Source: Ceratodon purpureus (taxonomy: Eukaryota > Streptophyta > Bryopsida > Pseudoditrichales > Ditrichaceae). From it: a stretch of 64,000 nucleotides of DNA. The stretch lies in the NCBI GenBank assembly GCA_014871385.1, contig CM026432.1:9726825-9790824 (forward strand). Direction: 5' to 3'. The translations under genes were made by a program, and so were the position numbers. The notes under the pieces were generated by a model that ran no database searches, was not told where the DNA came from, and saw only the letters and a program-made list of their open reading frames with translations. Shown one piece after another: positions 10,501 through 23,097 of the stretch (the stretch's first letter is position 1; every line of letters starts with the position of its first letter).

Positions 10501-11706
10501 TTTTGGATGCTTGCTTAGACATTTTGGGATTGAATTTTGATAAACCATACTTGTTATGCTTTCCAGGGTTGCCCAAACTTGCTCAATCTTAATATGTGGA
10601 ATTGCACGTCAATCATTACTCTCCCCGATTCCATAGGGCTATTATCTCGACTCCAGCTATTAGACTTTAAGGGATGTAGGAATCTGCAGAAGCTGCCAAG
10701 TACAATTGGACAACTCACACAGCTGGAAAAACTCCGTGTACAAGAGTGTGAAAGCCTAGAATCATTGCCAGATTCCATCCCTACCTTGCCTCGGTTGCAA
10801 CATCTTTTCATTGACACGTGCACATCCATGTCCAAGGTGCCAGAGACAATGGGGCTCATGACGGGCCTTACGAGGTTTAGTACAGACCTTGAGACTGAAT
10901 GGCACGCAGTCGCTGTTGGACAACAACACGGGCTCAAGGATCTCTTAGTAAGGAAGTGCAGTGACGAGGGAATCACATGGCTCGATAGAAACAGTTCACT
11001 TGCCCATCTCCACCACCTTTCCTACTTTTCCTTTCGTGACTGCCCGGCCATGAGCAAGCTCCCATACACCATCGGACTTCTCACGAATCTGGACTGGCTC
11101 TGTTTAAGGCGTTGTCAGAACTTGCGGGAGCTCCCCAACAGCATCGGACAACTCAAACTGCTCACGAAACTGGGCCTGACAAGATGCAGCAGTCTGGAGA
11201 CTCTGCCTGATTGTTTGGGTGCCCTCACGAGTTTGGAAGAGCTATGGATTGCGCAGTGCAGATCTCTCACCAAGCTCCCGGAGTCCATCGGCCACTTGTC
11301 GAGGCTTGAGACGTTGAGGATTGAGGGGTGCGGTGAGTTGCAGCCACTCCCGGAGTCCCTCAGGCAGCTGAGTGGGCTGATGTGGTTACAAATATTGGAT
11401 TGTGGCAGCCTGGAGGGTTTGGGTGTGCTCAGAGTGTTGCAAGGCCTTCGCATTTGGGGATGCACTTCCGTCATCAATCTTTCAGGATCATGTCTAATTG
11501 TTTTGGACAGAAAGCGTTGGGATCCTTCTTGGTACAGATACGACGACGGCAATCAATTTCTTTCCGTGCGCGGAGATTTGACGGAAATGCGAGTGGTGGA
11601 AGCAAATGATTGTGGGTCTCTACGCCTCGTGCAAGATGCTGAGAGTGGACGGTCAATTTTGCAACGAGTCCACAAGGTGGACTGTTGTCAGTTGATCACG
11701 TTGTAG
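7539..11706 (+). pseudogene. TIR-NBS-LRR immune receptor TNL-1, interrupted by a nonsense codon
   Basis: Exons: 7539-8047 (TIR), 8412-9564 (NB-ARC), 9815-10099, 10567-11706 (LRR), all with GT-AG ends. An intact frame would be 1028 residues. Met20 (7596), just before the TIR, is an alternative start. The TIR (about 20-165) has YDVFLNHRGPD and the likely catalytic Glu in SKYCLTEL. NB-ARC motifs follow: P-loop GMGGIGKTT (about 228-236), kinase-2 VVLDDL, RNBS-B IIVTSRDR, GLPLAL, and MFLDIAC. The MHD position reads MHG. The LRR exon has about a dozen LxxLxxLPxxIGxL repeats with Cys-rich spacing. TNLs are cytosolic or nuclear immune receptors whose TIR domain is an NAD-cleaving enzyme in plants. 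In exon 3 a TAG at 10073-10075 replaces the Trp codon kept in TNL-2, so translation should stop at 640 residues, without LRRs. The product could be a truncated TIR-NBS protein, or the gene may be dead. Confidence 0.85.
10073..10075 (+). other. premature TAG in TNL-1 exon 3
   Basis: TNL-1 reads agt-tta-TAG-aca-gaa-tcg where TNL-2 reads agt-ata-TGG-act-gaa-tca. The surrounding frame, exon length (285 bases in both) and splice sites are intact, so a single G-to-A change explains the stop. It falls 27 bases before the exon end. Confidence 0.85.
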
Positions 11707-12030
11707 AACAGAGAGGCAATCTAAATTCTTCAAGACCTGTACACAACCAGCGGACGGGAAGAGCAGAGTGGTTTGGAATGCGGAGTGCGAGTGAAAGGTT
11801 CTCGTGATCCCTGACTTTGAACGTGGAGGCGCAAATGTTGGACGATCTTTTGTGGGTGTCTGCTCCAATAGCAGACTACTTGAAGCGAGTTCTCAAATGT
11901 AAGTGCAACATGGTGATGATTGTCAATCACTATTGAAGTAGTACAATTAGTTTAGTAGCTTCCCCATCTTTTAGGGTCTCAAATTATTTGCACGAGAGAA
12001 CTTTTAAATGTTGGGTTTTGAAAGTGTCTT
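11707..12030 (+). repeat. TNL-1 3' flank, inverted homologue of 60100-60379
   Basis: The 3' flank (from about 11740, including ggaggcgcaaatgttggac, gcagactacttgaagcg and tttgcacgagagaactttt) matches the minus strand downstream of TNL-2 with moderate divergence. The duplication unit therefore reaches about 300 bases beyond the stop codon, consistent with a copied genomic segment rather than a retrocopy. Confidence 0.75.
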
Positions 12031-13877
12031 TGTCGATTTTGAATACCGTCAACCACTGAAACTTGTTCATGGCTTAGTGATATGAAACAGTGAAAGCCTA
12101 GCAATTACGGTGTATGTCTAGTACGCTCCGAAACATGCTGTATCATCCTTCAAACACTGATGTATAGTGGTAAGCTTCAGTATAGCTTACAACCACTCTT
12201 GCAATTGTTGCGAGTTAGAGGAATGTCCCATCCAATAAATTTTTAACCCTTTCAATACACTTTTATCGACATCACATTCTGCTGTAGAAATACTTCAATT
12301 ATGTTCCAGTGGGATACGTAGCTGGCTTTGCGAAGTGATAGCAACAAGTCTGCTAAGCAACATAATGTACTATGGAAAAGGATGCAAGCGAGTACAATGG
12401 ACAATATGTCTGGACACTGAAGGCACTGATTTACAAGATACATGATCAGAACTTAATCCTTTACAAGAGAGTGGTTCTGGATAAACTGCAATTTTTGGGT
12501 GATACTTAAAACTCTGTTTTGAAATTTGTGATACTATTTATAATAATTAACCATCAAATTTAACCATATCTTAGTCAAACAAGTGACTAACAACCTTGGT
12601 AAGATTGGATTGTGAGGTTGGAAGATTATAGAATGTCTTTAAATAGTATAATACAAATTCAAAATGAGATTTTGGAGGGTTTGTGGCTTCAAAGTTAAAC
12701 AAATACTATGGGTTAAATTTTCAAAAATGCAAGCCACTAGCTTCAACAATGATCTATGTCAACATGTGGCCACTTACAATCTTCCATGTTAAGAACAAAA
12801 CTACATATAGTTATTGTGAATTTTATAAGAGTGACTAATTGATGTACGCTTTAGGACAACAATAGACATGTTCAAAAATAGAAAAAGATGGTACTTTGAT
12901 CAAATTTGGAATACATAAACTTATCAAATACGAACAAGAGAACACAATTGAAGAAATTCTATAAAATAAGATAACAAACTTCTAAAACACAAGAAATACC
13001 ACGTAGTTTACACCATTGTATTTGTAAGTATTTTTTGCATTCTCACATATTTACAGTATTGTTGTATTCATTCATAGGTATTTGGATAATTACACAACTC
13101 CAAATAAAAATTTATCTTTCTAGAAGATGTATGTTGTTGAATTCTCTAACTCATAATATCAAAATAAAAAATCCAAATCTTTGCAAATTTTATGTTATTT
13201 GCATCTGGGATACCAGTGACCAGAATGTGGTCGCTTGAACTCTTAATTGTTAAGGTCGAAGGCTTGGAAATGGACCATCTAAGTAGCTTTTGCCCTTTGT
13301 GAAGAAATCTATCAATGGAAAATTTTAGATTATATTTTTGGTTGGAAGATAATTTTAGAACACTTGAGTGGCAATTTTAATTGAAAATTTCTGAATCTCC
13401 CTGAATTAGATTTTTTTTTTTTAAGACGTAAGCCTAGAGGGTGCTATTTGAGCTCATAGGTCTTTCATAACCCGTTCACTTGTAATTCTAAATAAAAATG
13501 GGGAAAACGAAGAGATTGATTCACTCATTTCCTTTTTTCCTTGGTTCATTCACTAACTCTACTAGTCAATTTCAGAACCAACTCATGTCCATTTCACACC
13601 CATCTAGTGGGCGGTTCTTAATGCCCAAACTGTTCTCGAGCCTTCTACCTTAGGACTCCAATGACTCTGACAGTGAAGCCTCCTCGTTTGGCTGTGGAAT
13701 AAAGACATCATTCGCTTAAAAATAAAAATAAATAAAAAAGAGAACCTCGTCATTTGAGTCCTAAAAAAAAATAAAGCACAATAACAGAAATTGCTCCACA
13801 GCTCCGGAATGATGTAAAGGCCTTGACAGTGCTAACAAATTTTAGCCCCTGAAAAAAATCAAAACCGATTTAATCAC

Positions 13878-14100
13878 AAAGGTTGGATAACCTATCACCA
13901 CCACAACACCTAAAACCGCCAACTTCTACACTATTCTTTCATTTCAGGATGGAAATGTAGGTCTTCGGTACACGACTTATCTTTTGGGTGATTGATGCAT
14001 AAGCGATGTACCGATTAACTACATTTCTTTTCTGAAATGAAAGAAAGGTGTAGAAGTTAGTGGTTCTAGATGTTGTGGTAGTGATAGGCTACCTAACCTT
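13878..14100. repeat. long inverted repeat, ~95-base arms, ~33-base loop
   Basis: The arm 13878-13972 (aaggttggataacctatcac ... tcttcggtaca) pairs with 14006-14100 (tgtaccgattaac ... gtgataggctacctaacctt) at roughly 80% by eye, for instance cttctacac...tttctttcatttcag against its complement. The arms are long and nearly continuous, which suits a foldback MITE or an evolutionarily young microRNA/siRNA precursor. No coding capacity is visible. Confidence 0.8.
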
Positions 14101-14313
14101 AATGCCCTCAATCGACACTCACCAACCCCCGATTCAATTCAATAATCGACCGTTGCCTTTAATAGCCGCCCAAGCTCCCCACCCGTCCGATCATCTCCAT
14201 CCCCACTATACGACCGTCCGATCCCTCTCCTATTTGAATCCTCGTTCCCACTCCAACGGCCACGCCCTCCCCCTCCACGGCCCAGATCACTCGACCACTC
14301 CCTATCCACGGCT

Positions 14314-14344
14314 CACGTGCACTCATTTCAGTTGCACGTGCAAC
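14314..14344. promoter_or_regulatory. paired G-boxes, one inside a 14-bp palindrome
   Basis: CACGTG occurs at 14314-14319 and again at 14335-14340. The second lies within the perfect palindrome gttgcacgtgcaac (14331-14344). CACGTG is the core bound by plant bZIP and bHLH factors. The site is 1.3 kb upstream of the tetraspanin start codon, so its target is uncertain. Confidence 0.4.
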
Positions 14345-15652
14345 GGCGACCTTCTTGGCATCCGCCGCACTAATATCAAACGGAAACCAACACACACGTA
14401 AACCCGTCACTATACCCAAAAACCAACACAATATCCACTTATTCATAGATACTAAAAACATAAATGTACATCTTACTTAGATACGTCTTCAACCTGGAAT
14501 TAGTGACGGTTTAGGATAACCATTCATAGACGCAATCAACAGCTCCTGGCAACGTTCGAAAACACGTCAGACAAAATAAAGTCTCAATAAATGTCGAACA
14601 TAATAGCAACGTTATGTACCAGATAAGCACATCGGATTTTCTAGAATCTACAAATTCGACCATGATGGCGTCTGTGACGGTTGTGGGCGTGTGGTGACGG
14701 GATTAGAACCCCAGCCTCCGAATGAGCAACTGGGGCGAAATCATCGGCCGAGGAGCCGATCAAAACGATGGAAACGAGCACGTCTTCGGCAGATAGAGTG
14801 CGAGAATCGTGCAGGTGAGGGACACGATCTCAGCTCACATTCTGGGACACGAATCTCCGGATTTGGTTAAGGTTTCTGCAAGTTAGGCAACGGCGAAGCA
14901 ACCCACAGTTGGGTTCTGATCATCACATTCTTGGAGGAGCATGTCGTTGCGATCTACGCGGCGGCCGATCCGTGGATAACCCAACTGCGCGTTCGTCAAG
15001 AGAATAGCATCTTGAACATCATCCAAAGGAGTTTTCGGTTGCGAAGTTTGGGCTAGAATTCAAGTTTTGGTGGAGATCAGTGTCCATAAGGGTGAGTCGA
15101 TCTCCATTTGCAGCGTTGTTCGGTGTGTTGGTGGGGTTGTTGAGAAGAGAACGTTCTGTTTGTGAGGACAATGCCATCGTGAAGATCTATGTGAAGGAAT
15201 TTTTGTGGCGAGGTTTGGTTCTGTGTCGAAGGGTTAAGGTGGGTTAAGTTGGGTCCGGGTGGGTTAAGTTTGTTGGGGAGTATTTTTTCTGGAGTTTTTG
15301 CATGTGGCAATGTGGGTGTCGGAACTGATCATGTTTTTTGGTGTGAGTGTGTTGGTTAAAGCATCTTTTGGAAGGAGTTTATGTGGGGTGATTTGGTGAA
15401 GAATTTGAGCTGTGGAGGATTTGGGTCTAAGGTTTGGTTTTGGCCGTTTTTTGCAGAGTGTTTCGGTGGGAGCTCGTAATGCGGGGGTGGTTTTGAGGAG
15501 GAATTGGGATTGGGTTTTGGGAGAGGATGGCGTTTTGAAGAGTATTTGGAAGGGTTTGGTGGGGTGGAGCTTGGTAGAGGAGCTTCGGAGTTGGAGTTGG
15601 AGTTGGGGAGGGTTTTGGGAGGGTTTTTGGGTGGTGGGTGAGTTTTTCGAGG

Positions 15653-16918
15653 ATGGCGTGTAGTAATGTGGTGACGGGGGTGCTGAACTTTCTGACCCTG
15701 GTGCTGGCGTTGCCGGTTATTGCCTTCGGGGTGTGGTTGGCGAAGAAGGGTGATTCAGAGTGTGTGCGGTTTCTGCAAACGCCGATCATTGTACTGGGAG
15801 TTTTCATACTGGTGGTGTCGGCGGCGGGCTTGTTTGGGTCCTGGTGCGGGAACAGGATTCTCATGTACTCGTACTTGTTCATCATGTTCCTGCTCATCTT
15901 GCTGCTCTTCGTGTTCACGATATTTGCGTTCGTTGTCACGAATTCCGGGGCCGGGAATGCTGTTTCGGGGAAAGGCTTCAAGGAGTACAGGCTGGGGGAT
16001 TACTCTAACTGGTTGCAGAAGCGGGTGGATAATCCCAAGTACTGGACTAAGATAAAGAGCTGCCTGGCCGATGCCAATGTATGCAGCGACCTCAAGAAGT
16101 ATACTTCAGCTGCTACTTTCAACAAAGCGCCCCTTACTCCTCTCGAGGTTTGTTTCCCTGCTCCTCTACATTCCCAGTAATTCTTCCCTCCTCGTCATGT
16201 AACGGACATGAATCCAAGTACAGGTAAATGTCTAGTTTATACATGGAAGAGGTGACGCTCGCAGAGTCCATGTACCATAGTAGTATTTAGTATTTGCAAA
16301 TCAGAAACGATAATCGTTATCATGTCCGTTTAAACTCCCAGAATTGTCCTGCAGTACACTGCATCTACCGAGATCACTGGGAGTTATCTCTAGACCAATC
16401 CTTTTAATGCTTGAATTGATGAAGGAGCAATTATATGTTTCAGATTTCCTCGAAGTATGCCTTGTGAACTTCGAAACATATTTAGCAGAATGTGAGTGGG
16501 TTGTGAAAATTGTGTCGTATGCTGTGAGACGTAGCCAGGAAACTTGATCACTCGTTTGAGCAGGATACCACTGACGAAAACTTTTGGGTACATCGCTTGT
16601 TTTTTTCAGTCTGGATGCTGCAAGCCACCCACAGAATGCCAGTTTACTTTTGACAATGCTACAACCTGGGTAGGGACTCCTGGGAGCGCCAACACGGACT
16701 GCCGAGCTTGGAGCAATACCCAAACTCAGCTGTGTTTCGACTGCAATTCATGTCGAGCTGGTATGTTGCAGAATGTGAAATCCAACTGGCGGAGGGTTGC
16801 GGTTGTCAACATAATTGTGCTGGTGTTTATGATATTCATCTACTCCTGTGGGTGCTGCGCACTGAAAGCTTCTCGGAGACAGAAGGCTGATCGCAAGTAC
16901 AGATACGGTGAGGCTTGA
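15653..16918 (+). CDS. plant tetraspanin
   Basis: Two exons, 15653-16147 and 16610-16918, encode 267 residues, the usual length for plant tetraspanins. The start MACSNVVTGVLNFLT matches the cytosolic N-terminus and first membrane segment of the family. Hydrophobic segments lie at about 8-30, 42-65 and 72-97, and the fourth at about 225-247. Between the third and fourth is the large extracellular loop, which contains GCCKPP right after the intron and further Cys residues (TEC, TDC, LCFDC, NSC) able to form disulfides. The tail is basic (RRQKADRKYRYGEA). Tetraspanins organise membrane microdomains and partner proteins at the plasma membrane; specific partners cannot be read from the sequence. 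An upstream in-frame GTG run adds five codons but no Met, so the ATG at 15653 is preferred. Confidence 0.93.
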
Positions 16919-19900
16919 GATTCAGAAGGCCTCAACGAAAGGAACTGCCACTAGCATGAAGTTGACGACAAGCCACCAGCCAGAAAACGATTCGGTTTTC
17001 CACACTTCAGCTATTGATATTGTCTGTAAAATATCCCGTTGGGACTCAAGAGCCAACTGCCTAACTTCCCTGCATTAGCGCAATTTTGCACATGCTGACA
17101 GGTTTCTTTTACTTTCTAAAGTGCGTGTGATCCTCTCGGGACAAGTTTTGGTCATATCAGAAATCATGACCGACTCTAGTATTCTTGTAGGTGTGGGTTT
17201 ATCTGTTCAAATAGTACAGTCATAGATGATTCATGACAGTACTTTCCCGGTCGGTTACGGAGAGCTTCAGACTTCAGCTGTTGAAGCATTGTAGGGAAGC
17301 CAACAGCTCTGCTTCACTTTGCGCAGAGCTTTGTTATCGTTTGAACAACGATTCATATATGGTGGGAACATTCGCTGAAAAGTCCAAACTCTGTTTTAAC
17401 ATATTTTGCACTGGTGAATGCTAGCTCGGAGTCTTTTGTCTTTGATTGATTGCCTCGTCCTACATGGAATTTGGATTTTAATTGAATTCTGAGTTGAACG
17501 TTGATAATCTGGACCACTGTAATCAGACGAATCTACTCGAGACTAGCGTATTCCTCCAGATCAGCTGAAGGCTTTTATGCAGAGACTATTCCGAACATGA
17601 ATCAGACTTTTGAGTCGTACCAATATTCCCGATCCAGCACTGATCTGCAGTCTACCGATAGATCAGAGTCCCCGTGCTCATTTTCAATTTTCAATATATA
17701 TCAGAGGTGCAACACTACATTCCCAAGAAAATGGCTACCGTACAAATACAAACATGCTACAAGAAGCGGGCTTCCACTCGCTCAATTCTGTTAAGGAATT
17801 ACTCAGATATACTCCTAGTTGAAGAATGGTGGAGAGATGTTTAGCGCTAAGGTTGACGTACCCATTACCACCACATGACACTTGGCCAAATTGTAGACTC
17901 TCCTTGCACCACCATTTGTTAGGTCCCATCACCACCATTCCCCTGTAGCACCCATGAAACAAGCAAAGCAATGGCAAGGCAGGGTTTGGAATAAATTTGT
18001 AGAATTTGGAATAAATTGTGTGGTGGTTTAACATATTGAGTGGAGTGGTTTTTAGTGAAACCTACAGGTGGGTTATAGGAAAAGTACTACTTTTCACTTT
18101 GAAAATTTGTATCTATTAATCTATGCGAACTTAAATTATGGAAATATACGCGTTATGTAAAAAAACTATCTTCCAATCTAAGAAAATTACTTCCTAAAAA
18201 TAGAACTTCCACAAATAAGCGAAAACCCTTATTTTGGTGGTTATGGGTGCTTCTACCTTACTGTAGTGAAGGTTTGGACTACGATGGAGAAGTCCACGGG
18301 TCATGAAAAAAAGGGCATTTGTGAAATGTGAATGGCCGAAAACGCATCTCTTCACCGGAAGGTGTTTACACTAGGTGAAAACAACAATGGTAGTGAAGTT
18401 TTCTCATGGATGATAAAATGACATGGCCGCCTACATGGCAGCACTTTTTGGACTTGGGCTTTTCCGAAGGAGGAGTTTCTTGTCCGGCCTCTTATTTGTA
18501 TATGTATATATATTGATTGATTTTTCTACAATGGAATAGGACTTGTAGTTCACAAGCAAGACTGATAAACTCAAATGTGGACTAAATTTCCTACACATCT
18601 AAGATTGAATCTTCTGGAACAACCACACAAAGTAGATTCTCCAAATTCTCTTGATAAATATTAATGTTATAGCAGAATGCATTTAAATCCCTAGCAATAA
18701 AATTTACAATTTTCTTAATGATAGTCATCCTCTCTTTCCAACATTTTGTCTTAATTTAGATTATTTATAATCTTATTTTAGAAATTTTGAATATATTTTA
18801 GACTTGCAAATACTAAATTAGTTTGAAGACACTTGAGGCCGCTTGCTAGTTGGACCCCTTGCCATCAAATCGGAAGCTCGAAGCCTATCCGCACTCACTA
18901 CCGAGGTTACCTTGTAGTTATTGTATTGAGAAATCAAAAGAATTTGACTACTATTGTGATTGGAAGAGAGCTCCAAGAGATGTGGAGAGCCCTCACTGGA
19001 TTAGGATTACAAATGGTGCAGAGTGTGTCCCCGCTTTTTATACTTGTACTCCGGTTTTTAGTAGAAACTTGGGGTCTATGGCCTATAGAATGTGAAGATT
19101 TTCCGTCAAAAGTGATTTGACTTGCATACGATGAGAGGAGATAGTAAAAAGGATGGAGAGTATTCCACCTCTCTCAGTGCTATGTGCTCTCTTCAAATCA
19201 GAGTAGTCAAGTCCGTTTCACTGAGGTAACCTCGTCATTGAGTGCGGAGTCTACCGGTTTAAGAGGAGGATGATAAACAATGCGGAGTCTACCGGTTTAA
19301 GAGGAAGGTAATGTTTATCACCAAGGGAAGTCAAATTATTAACCAAAGGAAATGAGAATATCTTTGATGTGGGAAAGACATATTTTATAATCCTCTTGCC
19401 ATAAAAACAATCTTCAATAACTCCCATTCAAAGCATAATGAATCCGTTCATGACCCAATCAAGACACCACTGCCAGACTCGTGACTGTTTTTCATGACCC
19501 TTCACCACACTCAAACGCGAATCAATATCCAAAGTAGAGAGCAATTTCTATCAGCAAGTAGGCAAAATGCACAAAAATCCACCTCACAGTTGCAGTGACA
19601 TATGTCTCATCCCATCACTGTCAGAGAATTACTCTAGAATGAACTCGTCAAAGTTCTTCTATTAACATATTTGCCCTTTCAGAACCAAGGACATGTCACT
19701 TGAGTAATTTCATATAACCATAAATTCTTGTTCTCAAGGGGCCCAGAGAAGACGCCAGTAAAATTCTCACTCTGAAGGCGTGAGTCTTCTTCATCCAGAA
19801 GAGGTGAGAAAATGGAATGGTTTTCCCAGTAGCCTGAAGTTGCAGAATTCTGTAGTTTTTTTATTAGTTTCTAGCAGAACTTAGTAACATATGCCGATCT

Positions 19901-20115
19901 CTACTGGAGAACAATATTTTCGTTTAACATTAGAGGGTAAGGTGACTACCAATACTAGTTCCTTCCAACGTATAAGCCTCCGAAACTTTTCTAATCTGTA
20001 CATGATTCTCAGTGAGAAATCTGCCACAAATGCAGTCTCACCTTCGAACAATCTACCTGCACTAACCCAACCCCGCTCATTTGTCGTCACATCCCTCTCA
20101 GTGGATATATACACC
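16919..20115. other. spacer: tetraspanin 3' region and degraded sequence
   Basis: The 3' UTR of the tetraspanin probably occupies the first few hundred bases. From 17.2 to 18.8 kb only unrecognisable short frames occur. At 18850-19095 an 81-codon Cys-containing frame without a Met start could be a relic exon; I do not recognise it. A 25-base direct repeat lies at 19243-19305. No complete gene is visible. Confidence 0.5.
19243..19305. repeat. 25-bp direct repeat, 38-bp period
   Basis: tgcggagtctaccggtttaa plus gagga occurs at 19243-19267 and again at 19281-19305, separated by 13 bases. The two copies are identical. This is probably a small local duplication within degraded repeat DNA. Confidence 0.85.
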
Positions 20116-23097
20116 TTACAACTCATCGTTCTTTGCCTCATTCTTTTTCTCGATCTCATGTTCTATCTCCTCATGCTTAGCATCGTTAATACGCTGTAGC
20201 TCATCATACTGTTCCGGACTAATACCTATTGAGGATTCTATTGGAGGTATCTGACCAGCTTCTTTGAACAAAGCTATCTTCTCGGCTTCTTTCTGAGCGA
20301 TTGCCAGGTCATTCAGAGGGCCCTCTTCAGGCTTCGCAGGTCCTTGTGCAAAGTAGCCCTCAGGTTTAACATGTTCATGGTGTTTCACCGGCTCCTCAAC
20401 TTTTGCTTCGACAATCTCTTCAACTTTCTGCGGCTCCGCTTCTGTAGTGGTTTCATCTGGTACAACTGGGTTGTCCAACTCTTCTAGTCCTGCTACTTCG
20501 CCAAAAAGGGTTTTAAACAACTCACGTTGACAACGATCACAATTGAAAAACCAGGAATAATGTCCCTCCCCCTCCAGTTTGTGGAGCTCTACTTGTGGCA
20601 GAATTCGTTTCACGTATTCGCTCATGACCAAGGGCACCATTTTGTCCTCAGTTCCCTGTAAACAAATAATGATGAGATCTTAAATCAAAATTGGATCCAT
20701 TTTAATTATAGGTATATCTAGCCATGACCATCAAACAAGTCAGATCAGGAGAACAAAACACGACTGGCAGTACTCTACTGGAGTTTCACTCTGCAGCAAG
20801 TAGGATACCAGGAATTTTTAAAGCCATATCTATGACATCAACTAACAATTCACGAATACTGCACCGTAAAGTTGACACTGAAGAGATGGGGGCATACTCA
20901 CATGAAAAATGTGAATTGGTCCAGAAAAGCCAGGTAACTCTGAGCCCCCGAAGATGCCGAAAATGCGTTTGAAAAAACTCTTCTTGGCCGGCTTGGGACG
21001 AATGTCAGATAATTGGAAGCCCCAATCCTGAGCTTGAAGGATGATGTCCTGTGCATGTGGCTTGGGATCTCCTGAACGCACTGATTCCCTCGTTGCTCGC
21101 TCCCACGCCTCACCAAAAGCGTCCGTCTCTAGCAGAGCTCGATCCTGCAATAAAAGTCAAGCAAGTTGCCATTGAGAGATTGATTTCAAACTATAACGCA
21201 TGATCCATTATAATCAAGGAGGAAAGGGACTCTAGTAAACTCTGTGGTCTACGGTGAAAGAAGTAACGTTTGATCACCTTGGAGTTGACACGTTTTTTCG
21301 TGTTCTTCATGTACTTGTTGACCTTCTTCACCCCGCTCTTGTTAAGTTTTCCAGGAACGAAAGAAGGCAAATTCCGCGCGAACTGGAAGGTCGACTTCAA
21401 ACCACCAATACCAGCCCACATCGCTTTGCTTTCTTCCTTCGTGGTATTCTTGGCGTAAGGGTTCATCAAAGGTCCAAGCATCGCCACTCCTGCGATTCAT
21501 AGCACCAACAACATGAGGAATCAATCAGAAGATACGAATGGAAAGCACAAGCCTTATTTTGTACAGTATTGGTACGCAAGAGAAGTCAGAGGAAAAGAGA
21601 ATTACCGGCCAGTCGATTAGGAATATAATGGAGAGCAGCCCATGCATATGCCGCACCGCCGGAGTGGGCCATGACCCAGAATTTGTTGCCCATGCCCAAT
21701 GAATCAGCAATATCGGCCATGTCCTCCGCTGACGAGTTTAACGTTCTCTTCAAGTGAGGATCGCTTTGTCCAATCCCAGGTCGATCATAGGACACGAAAC
21801 GGACAGAATACTTCTTCAGCAGATCCTCATTGACACCGGAGAGACCTGCAATATGGTCACACACAGAGCACAAATAAGCACAAATATGGGCACTCCAGAA
21901 AATGTCCAAAACAGGAAGAGAACTAAAAACATCATTTGCCTTCATTACAACACATTTGAATCGGAATCTTTTACCATGCAACAGCAGACAATGCCAGGGA
22001 AATGCTTTACAAGAACGTACCCAGAAGCCTAGACGACAAAAGACCATGGGCAAATAAAATGTTATGCTTAGCATCTTCTCTGCTAGCGCCTTGTTCAACA
22101 TACGCAATGTGTCGCCCATTCGGCAACTTAATCTTCTCAGCTACTATCTTCGACACATCCACATTATACTTGGAGCTCCCATCACTTGTGCTCCACCCTG
22201 AAAAGAAAATAAACACGTCAACCACCTCTCAAAGATAACCAACCCCACTGTGATATAAACATATCCCAAATGACGTAAAACGCGGCTGTAGAAGATACAC
22301 AAGAGTTACTTCAACTGCCCCGTTCCCATTTGAATTAAAAGCCGCGAAAACTACTTAAACATTCAAGTTATGAAAGAAAACTATCCAAATGTTAAGACAT
22401 CACAAAACATGGCATAACTCAGTAAACAACATTGGTTGAAATGGCTGTAATTAATCACTTAAATAAACTTGATTCTACATTAGTACCGCAGTCGACAGGT
22501 TACAAATAATTGCAAGAATTAGGGCTTCCAGAATATTCTCTGAGAAACTTAGTACTAACCTGCGAGAAGGATAAACAAGATCAAAACTCCGAGGCTGCCA
22601 GCAAAGTAGGGCGCGACCTTGGCGGGCTCGTAGCCTTCTTCCTTGTTGTAAATCTTCTTAGCCGTGTCCTTGCCGAGTTGCACGGTTTCAGATGCCTTCC
22701 CGACAACCGGCTGCAGCTTACTCCCGACGAGCGGCTTCACCTGTGCAGCGCTTGAACTAACCTGCTCGGCACTCTTGCTCAACATCTCCGTGGACTTCTG
22801 CACATAGGGGTGGTTCACAATCGGCTGCAGCTTCGCCGTTCCCTGCCCTATTGTCTGCCGCACGGTCTCCGCGCTCTGCGCTACATAAGGATGCTCCAGC
22901 AGCGGCTGCACCTTGGATTGCACCATGTCTTTCCATGTCTGCGCGCCCTCGACGGGTTGATCCATCCCTCGCTCCACCACCTCCTCCTTTGCGAATATGT
23001 CTCCGCTCCCGTCTCCGCTCATGGTCACATCCTCCGCCTGCTTCGCCTCCCGCTCCATGGACGACTGCGGCGATGGGTCGAACGCTTCCCCTTCCAT
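20116..23097 (-). CDS. membrane-anchored alpha/beta hydrolase-fold protein
   Basis: Six exons on the minus strand (23097-22560, 22197-22021, 21845-21606, 21489-21278, 21144-20902, 20655-20116) encode 649 residues, with reading phase preserved at every junction. Residues 1-160 are hydrophilic, with two HPYV-containing repeats (about 64-80 and 91-108), followed by one membrane segment at about 162-180. The hydrolase core follows: FAHGLLSSR, SYDRPGIGQSDP, nucleophile elbow MAHSGGAA with Ser300, candidate acid Asp474 in GTEDKMVP, and His502 in EGEGHYS. The triad is complete. The last 120 residues are Glu/Lys-rich and probably helical. This matches plant alpha/beta hydrolases of unknown substrate; the single N-terminal anchor suggests an organelle or ER membrane, but the side is not clear. 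The elbow has Ala where GxSxG has its first Gly. Confidence 0.88.

Larger units (their letters stand above)
12031..15652. other. spacer and 5' region of the tetraspanin gene
   Basis: The stretch 12031-13870 is AT-rich and I see no genes in it. A long inverted repeat follows at 13878-14100 and a G-box palindrome at 14331. From about 14650 the DNA is G-rich and leads into the tetraspanin start codon; frames there (for example 15412-15663) lack recognisable domains and look like leader sequence. Confidence 0.5.

Noticed and set aside
14159-14461. 100-codon minus-strand frame near the G-box
   Set aside because: No domain, no plausible splice partners, and odd composition; probably chance in GC-richer promoter DNA.
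16301-16547. Frames within the tetraspanin intron
   Set aside because: They lie between good splice sites and show no domain.
18850-19095. 81-codon Cys-containing frame
   Set aside because: No ATG at the start and no partner exon found; kept only as a possible relic within the spacer note.
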